Below are positions 8,676 through 14,584 of a stretch of DNA of 64,000 nucleotides, piece after piece. This stretch comes from an uncultured Rhodocyclaceae bacterium (GTDB lineage: Bacteria > Pseudomonadota > Gammaproteobacteria > Burkholderiales > Rhodocyclaceae), in contig OU015322.1 of NCBI GenBank assembly GCA_907163225.1, positions 1,292,501-1,356,500 of the forward strand. The letters are read 5' to 3'. Made by a program: the position numbers and the translations under genes. Each line of letters opens with the position of its first letter. The first letter of the stretch is position 1. The notes under the pieces are model-generated. The model ran no database searches and was not told the DNA's origin. It was given only the letters and a program-made list of their open reading frames with translations.

Positions 8676-9278
8676 TTAACTTTGCATGGTTTTATTTCGC
8701 CCAACAATGCTTATCAAGCCCAAACCCAGCAGCATGAGCGCATAGGTCTCGGGCTCTGGCACGGGTGAAACCGCGTATCCAAAGCGAAGCGAAGATATGC
8801 TGGCGACACCATTGAGAAGAAAATATGTTTCTGATGGGCTGCTCGGAACGTACCCAACAAAACCCGCTCCCGAGTTGATACTGAAGGGGGTTGCTGTCGC
8901 AGCCCTATCCATCGCAAAGTCCAGATAGATGGACGAATATGTCTCCGGACTGATCGCAGAACCATTCCAATTTGTTGCCGTCCATGCACAGTTGCAGTTT
9001 AACGACGAGCTACCAATCCAGACAGCGTTTGACCATCCATTCTGTCGAACTGAAAACGAATAGCTATTTTCACCTCTCGAATAGCTCGTCACGAGTGGGC
9101 TGGTATCGGCATTCAAAACCGTTGAACCATCTATCAGATGACCGAAATCGATGCTTTGAGTGGGATTGCTGTAAAGAGAATTAAACAACCCTTCGTCAGT
9201 AATTATCTGAACTGCAAACGCAGTTGGTGCAACTAGAAGGATCGACAGAACGACGACCGATCGCAGAAAAATTTTCAT
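8676..9278 (-). CDS. PEP-CTERM sorting-signal protein
   Basis: A 200-residue secreted protein. The N-terminal signal peptide (MKIFLRSVVVLSILLVAPTA) ends at AFA. The C-terminus has the canonical exosortase signal VPEPETYALMLLGLGLISIV followed by a basic tail containing GRNK. Such proteins are cut and anchored or released by an EpsH-type exosortase, usually in bacteria making exopolysaccharide; no exosortase gene is in this window, so host machinery would be needed. The middle is Ser/Thr/Asn-rich with no recognised domain and one Cys-x-Cys pair. The start at 9278 fits the signal peptide; an upstream extension to 9314 does not. It is cargo of the integrative element. Confidence 0.85.
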   Translation of the reverse strand: MKIFLRSVVVLSILLVAPTAFAVQIITDEGLFNSLYSNPTQSIDFGHLIDGSTVLNADTSPLVTSYSRGENSYSFSVRQNGWSNAVWIGSSSLNCNCAWTATNWNGSAISPETYSSIYLDFAMDRAATATPFSINSGAGFVGYVPSSPSETYFLLNGVASISSLRFGYAVSPVPEPETYALMLLGLGLISIVGRNKTMQS

Positions 9279-9340
9279 TTTTGTCTCAATTAAAACTCCG
9301 ACACATTCTGACAATCAGAAGCAACTCACCGTTACGCTAA

Positions 9341-9365
9341 CCGACAGCCGCCAAACGGCTGTCGG
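9341..9365. terminator. hairpin between the lipoprotein and PEP-CTERM genes
   Basis: CCGACAGCCG (9341-9350) and CGGCTGTCGG (9356-9365) form a perfect 10-bp stem with a 5-base loop. It lies 38 bases after the stop of the lipoprotein gene on the minus strand. No T tract follows on either strand, so it may be a weak terminator, an RNA-stability element or a protein-binding site. Confidence 0.45.
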
Positions 9366-9402
9366 GGATGAGCAATGTCAGATGTATTGACCACTGAACA
9401 GG

Positions 9403-9645
9403 CTATTTACCTTCTTCTTGACAGCGGTATCCACCGCCGGTTTCGACACAATGAAAGATTTTTCCGCGACATTTTGCTGTCCAAGTACCAGAGGCCCAAT
9501 TCATAGTCTCGCCTAATAATTCAACTTCAGATGACGGGCATCCAGCCATTCCCGATGTTACGTCTTTCTGTTTTTGGTGGCGTAAATCTGCACAGCCCGA
9601 AAGAATAAAGACAGTAGAGAGAACTGCAACAATCGTTCTTTTCAT
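9403..9645 (-). CDS. small putative lipoprotein, function unknown
   Basis: An 80-residue protein with a lipoprotein signal peptide: MKRTIVAVLSTVFILSGC, where Leu-Ser-Gly-Cys fits the lipobox and Cys18 would be lipidated. The mature part is about 60 residues, with four further cysteines (CPSS, CRGK, HCVE, RCQE) that could pair. An AGGAGG-type sequence precedes the ATG. It lies upstream of the PEP-CTERM gene on the same strand, with a hairpin between, so the two may be expressed together at different levels. No family was recognised. Confidence 0.65.
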   Translation of the reverse strand: MKRTIVAVLSTVFILSGCADLRHQKQKDVTSGMAGCPSSEVELLGETMNWASGTWTAKCRGKIFHCVETGGGYRCQEEGK

Positions 9646-9868
9646 TGCTACCTCCTTTGAGCCTTATTTTGAGATGTAGTTAAAGTGCTCGGCTCTTGAG
9701 AGCACTTAACGTAGAGGTGATCAGCGCTTGCACGACTACACGCGCATCCAATGCTAAACACTCCACCAAACCCTGCGAGCATCAAAAAGTTCCAATGGCA
9801 TTATACGGCCGCTTTTCGGTGAGTTGGCCATTGGCCACTTTTGGCTGCTTGTAAGCAGATAACAAGCA

Positions 9869-9945
9869 GGTCACGATGACGATAAGCGGTGGTCAGGCAT
9901 GCTGAATTCAAGTATTCAACTCCGCCGATTATCGTTATCGTGACC
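9869..9945. repeat. 21-bp imperfect inverted repeat in a gene-free gap
   Basis: The 323-base gap 9646-9968 holds no convincing gene. It contains GGTCACGATGACGATAAGCGG (9869-9889) whose complement is matched at 19 of 21 positions by 9925-9945, around a 35-base loop. It could be a binding site for a recombinase or regulator, part of an oriT, or a remnant of a transposon end. A shorter palindrome TGGCCATTGGCCA lies nearby (about 9824-9836). Confidence 0.5.
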
Positions 9946-9968
9946 ATGCCCCCCGTACGGCGATCAGG

Positions 9969-10250
9969 TCAAAAAAGCCTCCCCAAACGTGTCAGTGCCA
10001 CCGTTGCATCGCCACCGCCCAAGCACTCACTCAAAACACATTCAGCGGCTTCTATGCGCGCCATGTGCATTCTTCGGAGATAGTCAGGCACTTTCCCACA
10101 GCGCGGAAAGTCGGTGACCTCACTACACAGTTCGAACCAATCTTGCTGAAGGCGCGCCACGAGCGTCATCAATGACCGCAAATCAATATGACCCGCAAGG
10201 AGATTAGCGACCATACGGTCACTGACGGAACTACCGATGCCCGCGCTCAT
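9969..10250 (-). CDS. hypothetical protein, translationally coupled to the upstream gene
   Basis: A 93-residue protein of unknown family (starts MSAGIGSSVSDRM). It is rich in Leu, Arg and Cys, has no signal peptide and is probably mostly helical and cytoplasmic. The start at 10250 is chosen because its ATG overlaps the stop of the upstream gene as ATGA (bases 10250-10247), a standard sign of translational coupling; the longer upstream reading is within the neighbouring gene. The pair is likely co-transcribed from the promoter at 10671-10676. Confidence 0.6.
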   Translation of the reverse strand: MSAGIGSSVSDRMVANLLAGHIDLRSLMTLVARLQQDWFELCSEVTDFPRCGKVPDYLRRMHMARIEAAECVLSECLGGGDATVALTRLGRLF

Positions 10251-10645
10251 GCCTGCACCCCTTTGAAGTCGGCGAGGAAATCCACCCAATCCTGCGGGCA
10301 TTTGAAGCCGTGAATCACTGGTGGCAGGAGGCCCCAGCTAATCGCTTCCATCAGCTTCCGGTTCCAGCGGCGGTGATCTCTTTGCCACATCTCCCGGGCC
10401 AACGGATCGGATGGCGCGGAGAGTGCCTTGTTGCAGGGGGGAGGCAATCGCCCGGTCAATACCCGGCGCCGCAGGGTGTCATGCCTAAATCCGAACAATC
10501 GGCAGACCTCCTCTGCGTTCATCAAGGGATGAACCACCGGCTTCTGGGTCTTTGCTTTTCGGTCAGCTGCTCGAAAAATAGCCCTGAGCTCTCGATCTGC
10601 CGCCGCCGCATGCTTTTCTTCTTCAGCCTTGGTCATAGTAATCAT
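10247..10645 (-). CDS. hypothetical protein with a possible helix-turn-helix
   Basis: A 132-residue protein. The N-terminal 35 residues are charged and alanine-rich, probably a helix. Residues about 42-70 (MNAEEVCRLFGFRHDTLRRRV, then LTGRLPPP) look like a small MerR/excisionase-type helix-turn-helix with a wing ending in prolines. The remainder (WQRDHRRWNRKLMEAI) is basic and helical. It could bind DNA, perhaps regulating the element or itself through the palindrome in its promoter. The first gene of a two-gene unit. No named family is claimed. ATG at 10645 or the in-frame ATG at 10636 are both possible. Confidence 0.6.
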   Translation of the reverse strand: MITMTKAEEEKHAAAADRELRAIFRAADRKAKTQKPVVHPLMNAEEVCRLFGFRHDTLRRRVLTGRLPPPCNKALSAPSDPLAREMWQRDHRRWNRKLMEAISWGLLPPVIHGFKCPQDWVDFLADFKGVQA

Positions 10646-10670
10646 CTCAATGTGTATGCTTCATAGCTGC

Positions 10671-10691
10671 ATTATACCTGACTAAATTAGT
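10671..10691 (-). promoter_or_regulatory. promoter and candidate operator of the two-gene unit
   Basis: The minus strand has TATAAT (10676-10671) 26 bases before the gene start. An 11-base perfect palindrome ACTAAATTAGT lies at 10681-10691, inside the -35/-10 spacer, where a repressor would block polymerase. The -35 region is far from consensus, so an activator is also possible. Confidence 0.5.
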
Positions 10692-10875
10692 ATGGTATTG
10701 TTGTGGGAGCAAATCCAAAATTTGATTTTTATCTGAAATGGAATTCGCGAACCGGCTGTCCAGTGGAAACGGAAAAACCTTGGGGGCCGGATGAACACCT
10801 TCCGTATTGGTACATGCGGTCCGGAAAAGCGGGGGTACCGGGGGTCGGGAATGAGTTTTCGCGAATTTTGCTCAG
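10692..10875. other. gap without a convincing gene; distant inverted repeat
   Basis: A plus-strand frame at 10703-10888 exists but starts at GTG without a ribosome binding site, is only 61 codons and has an odd Trp/Pro/Gly-rich composition, so it is not called. The stretch contains AATTCGCGAA (10742-10751) and its exact complement TTCGCGAATT (10858-10867), 106 bases apart, of unknown meaning. Confidence 0.4.
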
Positions 10876-11061
10876 TCAGGCTGGCTGAACGGGCGAACGC
10901 ATGGTCAGTCGCTCAAGCGGGAGCAACCCAAGCTTTGTGCGGTCTCGATTGATTGCGTCGATCTCCAACTTCGCAGCCTCACCCTTCAACCTTCGCAACC
11001 TGATAACCCGAAATTTAACTGAATGTCTCAGTGCAGAGAGCCGGGCTTCCACCCCCACCAC
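10876..11061 (-). CDS. possible small protein or gene remnant
   Basis: A 61-codon minus-strand frame whose second half (EAAKLEIDAINRDRTKLGLL) has the composition of a real helical protein. It lacks a clear ribosome binding site and lies 18 bases from the divergent operator-promoter at 11079-11113. It may be a real small gene, or the remains of a larger one. Low confidence. Confidence 0.3.
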   Translation of the reverse strand: MVGVEARLSALRHSVKFRVIRLRRLKGEAAKLEIDAINRDRTKLGLLPLERLTMRSPVQPA

Positions 11062-11078
11062 ACGTGACGAACCGGCGC

Positions 11079-11113
11079 ATCACATTGACAGGACTATGTC
11101 AATGTGATATTCT
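11079..11113 (+). promoter_or_regulatory. near-consensus promoter overlapped by a perfect 30-bp dyad operator
   Basis: ATCACATTGACA (11079-11090), a 6-base centre and TGTCAATGTGAT (11097-11108) form a perfect inverted repeat. The -35 TTGACA (11085-11090) lies inside the left arm, the spacer is exactly 17 bases, and the -10 TATTCT (11108-11113) abuts the right arm. A dimeric repressor bound here would occlude the whole promoter. The expected transcript covers the 86-residue gene and the deacetylase-like gene. Confidence 0.8.
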
Positions 11114-11123
11114 ATCTCCACGT

Positions 11124-11155
11124 CGGCAGCCCGGAATTTTCCGGGTTGCCGTTTT
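11124..11155 (+). terminator. leader hairpin resembling an intrinsic terminator (possible attenuator)
   Basis: CGGCAGCCCGG (11124-11134) pairs with CCGGGTTGCCG (11141-11151), 11 pairs including one G-U, with a 6-base loop, followed by TTTT. It starts about 4-5 bases after the predicted transcription start and ends 17 bases before the ATG at 11173, so it could limit transcription or protect the 5' end of the mRNA. No leader peptide was seen. Confidence 0.6.
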
Positions 11156-11172
11156 GCATTGGAGAATTGGGA

Positions 11173-11433
11173 ATGAACAAAACTCATACCGTCCTCACCG
11201 AGTTCGACCCAGAAAGTCGGCATCTCAAGGTGTTCATCTGCAGCAGCGTGCTCGGCTTCGACATCCCGGCCGAGGTGGATATGGATAACTCGCTCCAGCA
11301 CGATGCCGCAACGCTCTGCTGCCTGCTACCACTGACGGCAAAGCTGGCTCACATGACGCCGTGCCTTGTGGATGAATATGCGCTCGACGAGTTGCGAATG
11401 TTAGCGAACGATGCCCGCCGGGAGCGCATTTAG
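11173..11433 (+). CDS. 86-residue protein, function unknown, first gene of the deacetylase operon
   Basis: The ATG at 11173 has GGAG at 11161-11164 and follows the operator, promoter and leader hairpin in order. The 86-residue product (starting MNKTHTVLTEFDPESRHLKV) has a likely beta-strand N-terminal part (HLKVFICSSVLGFDIPA) and a helical C-terminal part (EYALDELRMLANDARRERI), three Cys residues, and no signal or membrane segment. I do not recognise a family. It ends in TAG at 11431-11433, and the deacetylase-like gene continues in the same frame. It may act with, or regulate, the enzyme. Confidence 0.7.
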   Translation: MNKTHTVLTEFDPESRHLKVFICSSVLGFDIPAEVDMDNSLQHDAATLCCLLPLTAKLAHMTPCLVDEYALDELRMLANDARRERI

Positions 11434-11475
11434 AACAACAACCTTCACGCACTGCCGGTCTTCTATCGCCCCGAG

Positions 11476-12273
11476 ATGGTGGCAGAGTCAGGCAGCTTCA
11501 GTCCGTCAGCAGGCAAGCCCCGCCTCGCAGTTGAGAGTTGGCAGGCACTGGGTGTTCCACTCGACATTCGCAGCTTTGACCCAGTGACGAGGGCACAGAT
11601 AAAGCGCGCCCATGATCCGGTTTTTGTGGATGACCTGCTCGACTGTCGGATAGAAAACGGTTTCGGCAACCACCGGGCCGACGTTGCAGCCAGCCTGCCC
11701 TACACCTCGGGCAGCATGCTTGCGGCTGCTCAGGAAGCCCTGCGTAACGGTGTAGGGGCCATTAGTCCGACCAGCGGCTTCCATCACGCTGGCTACGCCC
11801 ATGCTGCTGGATTCTGTAGCTTGAACGGCTTGATGATCACCGCCATGAACATGCCCGCCCTACGCATCGGCATCCTCGACTTTGACATGCACTATGGTGA
11901 CGGCACCAACGACATCATCGTTCAACTCGAGCAGCAGCACCGTGTTACCCATTACTCCCAAGGTGGTCAGCGCCGGGTATCGGGTGGCGCCTTCCTATAC
12001 AGCATCCCGGACATTCTGAAACGCTTCGAGGGGTGCGATGTGCTTCTGTACCAAGCGGGAGGTGATCCAGCCATTGGTGACCCGCTAGGCAACTGGCTGA
12101 CCGTTGAGCAGTTGGCCAAACGTGATGCGCTCGTGTTCAGTGGGTTGCGCCGGATAGGGGTGCCGGTAGCGTGGAACTTGGCCGGCGGCTATCAATCCCC
12201 CTTCGAGAATGTTCTCCGCATCCACGACAACACGATGCGTGGGGCCGCAAGGGTTTGGCTCAGCGCCCCCTGA
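11476..12273 (+). CDS. histone deacetylase-superfamily metallohydrolase
   Basis: From the ATG at 11476 this gives 265 residues of the arginase/deacetylase fold used by AcuC, acetylpolyamine amidohydrolases and HDACs. Catalytic features are kept: tandem His103-His104 (SGFHHAGYAHAAGFC), zinc ligands Asp137 and His139 (DFDMHYGDGT) and Asp197 (GGDPAIGDPLG), and the GGY motif at 237-239. It should remove acetyl groups from an amine; the substrate, protein lysine or polyamine, is unknown. The start is uncertain: codons upstream of the ATG (LPVFYRPE) look like the first strand of this fold, so initiation may be at CTG 11452. No clear ribosome binding site precedes either. The gene ends 14 bases before a strong terminator. 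Confidence 0.85.
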   Translation: MVAESGSFSPSAGKPRLAVESWQALGVPLDIRSFDPVTRAQIKRAHDPVFVDDLLDCRIENGFGNHRADVAASLPYTSGSMLAAAQEALRNGVGAISPTSGFHHAGYAHAAGFCSLNGLMITAMNMPALRIGILDFDMHYGDGTNDIIVQLEQQHRVTHYSQGGQRRVSGGAFLYSIPDILKRFEGCDVLLYQAGGDPAIGDPLGNWLTVEQLAKRDALVFSGLRRIGVPVAWNLAGGYQSPFENVLRIHDNTMRGAARVWLSAP

Positions 12274-12287
12274 GTGAGCCACAAACC

Positions 12288-12317
12288 AAAAAGACCAGCC
12301 TGAGCGCTGGTCTTTTT
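12288..12317 (+). terminator. bidirectional intrinsic terminator after the deacetylase-like gene
   Basis: AAAAAGACCAGC (12288-12299) and GCTGGTCTTTTT (12306-12317) are perfectly complementary over 12 bases with a 6-base loop, with an A tract before and a T tract after. It ends the deacetylase operon on the plus strand and can stop tRNA-Thr transcripts entering the element on the minus strand. Confidence 0.92.
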
Positions 12318-12393
12318 ACATTGGCATTGAGTTTGCTGCGCTAAAATCAGCAGCAACTAAGCGAGCTTTATTTTAAAGCCACAACCCGTCACC

Positions 12394-12413
12394 GTTCCGC
12401 AAATCGTTCCGCA
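12394..12413 (+). repeat. candidate integrase arm sites, right end (GTTCCGCA x2)
   Basis: GTTCCGCA at 12394-12401 and 12406-12413, separated by four bases, 46 bases from the right attachment core. The unit, spacing and orientation equal the pair at 3105-3124. The rest of 12318-12458 holds no gene. Confidence 0.6.
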
Positions 12414-12460
12414 AAAACACAAATGTTAGCAGTCACTATCGCCATAATACCCTACTTTAC

Positions 12461-12534
12461 TGGTGCCCCCGAACGGAATCGAACCGCTACCTGATGATTA
12501 CAAATCAACTGCACGACCTTCATGCTACGGGGGC
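12461..12534 (-). tRNA. tRNA-Thr (anticodon UGU), integration target
   Basis: A 74-nt minus-strand tRNA with encoded CCA. It has a 7-bp acceptor stem GCCCCCG/CGGGGGC, T loop TTCGATT and anticodon loop TTTGTAA (anticodon at 12502-12500). Its 3' part, 12459-12506, is duplicated at the other end of the element. Two features are unusual: the D arm is short and not standard (GCAT-GAAGGTC-GTGC), and the anticodon stem has a U-U mismatch at its second pair (28/42). It is probably functional, but could be a minor or decaying copy. Confidence 0.85.
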
Positions 12535-12551
12535 CCAAGCGATGGGGCGCG

Positions 12552-12557
12552 ATTATA
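12552..12557 (-). promoter_or_regulatory. -10 element of the tRNA-Thr promoter
   Basis: The minus strand reads TATAAT 18 bases before the tRNA 5' end. A weak -35 candidate (ATGACG, 12581-12576) overlaps the start codon of the divergent diguanylate cyclase gene. The promoter lies outside the element, so the tRNA remained under host control after insertion. Confidence 0.55.
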
Positions 12558-12579
12558 GCTTGATCATCCCAATTTCGTC

Positions 12580-14349
12580 ATGACTACACTCACCAATCCA
12601 TTCGAAATTGCCCGCGAAACGCTGCGCTTGCTCGCAACCCGGCGAATTCCGCCGTCGCCGGACAACTATCAGACCCTCTATCATGAGATTGCTGGCACAA
12701 AACCCGCGGGCAGTTCATTTCCTGAAGAGCAGCTCCGTTCCCTCGCAGCCGCACTCCCCAAGGCATCGCCAGACCAGTTGCGGCTGGCCCGCCAGCTCGA
12801 TGAGGCGGTTAAATCGGCTAACTGGGCGGATTACAAAAAGTACCTGACGGAATTCATTGCCGCCCTGGCCGAATCGCAAAAACTGGGTTGGGCCGATCTC
12901 ATTTCCGACCTACTACGCCAGTGGGAAGCCAAGCATCAAGGCCTGACCGCCACGCGCAAACGCGAATCGATCGAACACATACTTAATAGCAGCAGCGCAA
13001 ATCCGGACACGCTATTCAACCGGATAGAGAGCCTGTTGCGCTCATGGGGCAATGGCAAGACCAGCGAAGCCGCTACTTTAGCCAATCCAGCCGAACCAGA
13101 AAATTCCGAAATTGGCCAATTTTCCGGGTTGACCGTAGCAAGCACCGATTTACTGCCCGAACTACGCGAACTATTCGCTTTTACCCTCGAAACCGCCATG
13201 GCGACCCAGTTGCTCGAGAGCCCGCAGCTTTCGTCGGACGCCAAGGTGCTGGCCAAGGACATTCGCACCGCCGTCAGCCCGGAGCAGTTGCAAGAATTCC
13301 TCACCCGCCTGAAGCGCTTTGCCTTCAAGCTCGAACTACTGGCGGAAGACCAAACCGAACTCCGGCACAGCCTGCTCAATCTGCTGCGACTGCTCGTTGG
13401 CAACATCACCGAGCTGGTCCTCGACGACCACTGGTTGCACGGTCAAATCGCCGTCGTCCGCGAAATCATCGACAAGCCACTCTCCCAGCGCGCCCTCGAC
13501 GATGCCGAACGCCGCCTCAAAGAAGTGCTGTTCAAACAGGCGCAACTCAAAGCCAGTCTCTCCGAAGCACGAGATGCCATCAAACACATGCTGGCCGGCT
13601 TCGTCGACCATCTGGCCGATTTCGCCGACGCCACCTCCGACTATCACGACAAAATTGAAAGCTGTGCGGTAAAAATCAGCTCAGCCAACGACATCTCCGA
13701 ACTGGAAAACGTCCTCGGCGAAGTCATGCGTGAAACCAGAACCATTCAGATCAACGCCCAGCGCTCGCGGGATGAATTGCGCTCAACCCAGCAAAAAGTC
13801 CAGGAATCCGAAGCGCGCATCCAGGAACTTGAGCGCGAACTCGAAACCACCAGCGACCTCGTCCGCCACGACCAACTCACCGGCGTACTCAACCGCCGTG
13901 GGCTGGAAGAAACATTCGCCAAGGAAGCCGCTCGCGCCAGCCGCCACGACACCACCCTGTGCGTTTCGCTAATCGACATCGACAATTTCAAGAAACTGAA
14001 CGATTCGATGGGCCACGACACCGGTGACGAAGCACTGATCCACCTCGCCACCATCTGCCGGGAAACCCTGCGCCCCCAAGACACCGTCGCCCGCTACGGC
14101 GGCGAAGAATTCATCATCCTCCTGCCGGAAACCTCACTGGACGATGCGGTCGTCGCCCTCACCCGCCTGCAACGCGAACTCACCAAGAAGTTCTTCCTGC
14201 ACGCCAATGAAAAAGTGCTGATCACCTTCAGCGCCGGCGTCACGCAAATGCTGGCTACGGATAATCAGGCCACTGTGATCAAACGGGCCGACGGCGCCAT
14301 GTATGAAGCCAAGCAAACCGGGAAAAACCGCGTCGTCACCGCCTCCTGA
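12580..14349 (+). CDS. diguanylate cyclase (GGDEF) with a novel-looking N-terminal region
   Basis: A 589-residue soluble protein that should make cyclic di-GMP from two GTP. The GGDEF domain is in the last 165 residues, with the active-site GGEEF at about 507-511 and an RxxD inhibitory site (RPQD) five residues before it, indicating product feedback. A coiled-coil (about 395-425, RSRDELRSTQQKVQESEARI) joins it to a long helical N-terminal region with no membrane segment and no sensor domain that I recognise. It is adjacent to flagellin, and a PilZ-type brake gene lies after the filament cluster, so it probably tunes motility. It does not belong to the element: it begins 45 bases outside the tRNA. 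Confidence 0.93.
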   Translation: MTTLTNPFEIARETLRLLATRRIPPSPDNYQTLYHEIAGTKPAGSSFPEEQLRSLAAALPKASPDQLRLARQLDEAVKSANWADYKKYLTEFIAALAESQKLGWADLISDLLRQWEAKHQGLTATRKRESIEHILNSSSANPDTLFNRIESLLRSWGNGKTSEAATLANPAEPENSEIGQFSGLTVASTDLLPELRELFAFTLETAMATQLLESPQLSSDAKVLAKDIRTAVSPEQLQEFLTRLKRFAFKLELLAEDQTELRHSLLNLLRLLVGNITELVLDDHWLHGQIAVVREIIDKPLSQRALDDAERRLKEVLFKQAQLKASLSEARDAIKHMLAGFVDHLADFADATSDYHDKIESCAVKISSANDISELENVLGEVMRETRTIQINAQRSRDELRSTQQKVQESEARIQELERELETTSDLVRHDQLTGVLNRRGLEETFAKEAARASRHDTTLCVSLIDIDNFKKLNDSMGHDTGDEALIHLATICRETLRPQDTVARYGGEEFIILLPETSLDDAVVALTRLQRELTKKFFLHANEKVLITFSAGVTQMLATDNQATVIKRADGAMYEAKQTGKNRVVTAS

Positions 14350-14458
14350 GGCCACAAGAACCAGGTAGCCAGGAGAATTCAGCCTGCTACGGTCAACGTC
14401 AAATATCGCCAAATTCAACAACTCCATCAACTCAGCGAAAAAACATCAAAAAAATATC

Positions 14459-14484
14459 TAAAGTTTTCCCCGTGCCGCCCGTAA
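14459..14484 (+). promoter_or_regulatory. sigma-28 (FliA) promoter of flagellin
   Basis: TAAAGTTTT (14459-14467) and GCCCGTAA (14477-14484) match the FliA consensus TAAA-N15-GCCGATAA with N14. It lies 100 bases before the fliC ATG, giving a long leader, as is common for flagellin genes. Confidence 0.7.
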
Positions 14485-14584
14485 ATGAATTTAACGGTGA
14501 TGCAAAACAACAGCAAAACCGAGTTTCTTAAAGGCGCTGGCGCGAAAGCTGGCAAAGAGATTAACTGATCCAAGGAGATTCAAA

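Larger units (their letters stand above)
2938..12506. mobile_element. tRNA-Thr-integrated element (about 9.5 kb)
   Basis: The segment is bounded by the 48-bp direct repeats of the tRNA-Thr 3' end and carries a P4-type integrase, an AlpA-like protein, a primase/ATPase replication gene, an IS630 insertion and cargo of unknown function. Both ends contain paired GTTCCGCA repeats. There is no relaxase, type IV secretion or capsid gene, so it looks like a replicating satellite or a non-conjugative integrative element. The integrase lies beside the tRNA fragment and not beside the intact tRNA, which is the less common arrangement. Confidence 0.88.

Noticed and set aside
10703..10888. A 61-codon plus-strand frame in the element
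   Set aside because: GTG start without a ribosome binding site, unusual Trp/Pro/Gly-rich composition and no similarity to any known family; described only as part of a gap.
2938..12506. Conjugative element or prophage
   Set aside because: No relaxase, coupling protein, type IV secretion, terminase, portal or capsid gene was found between the attachment sites.
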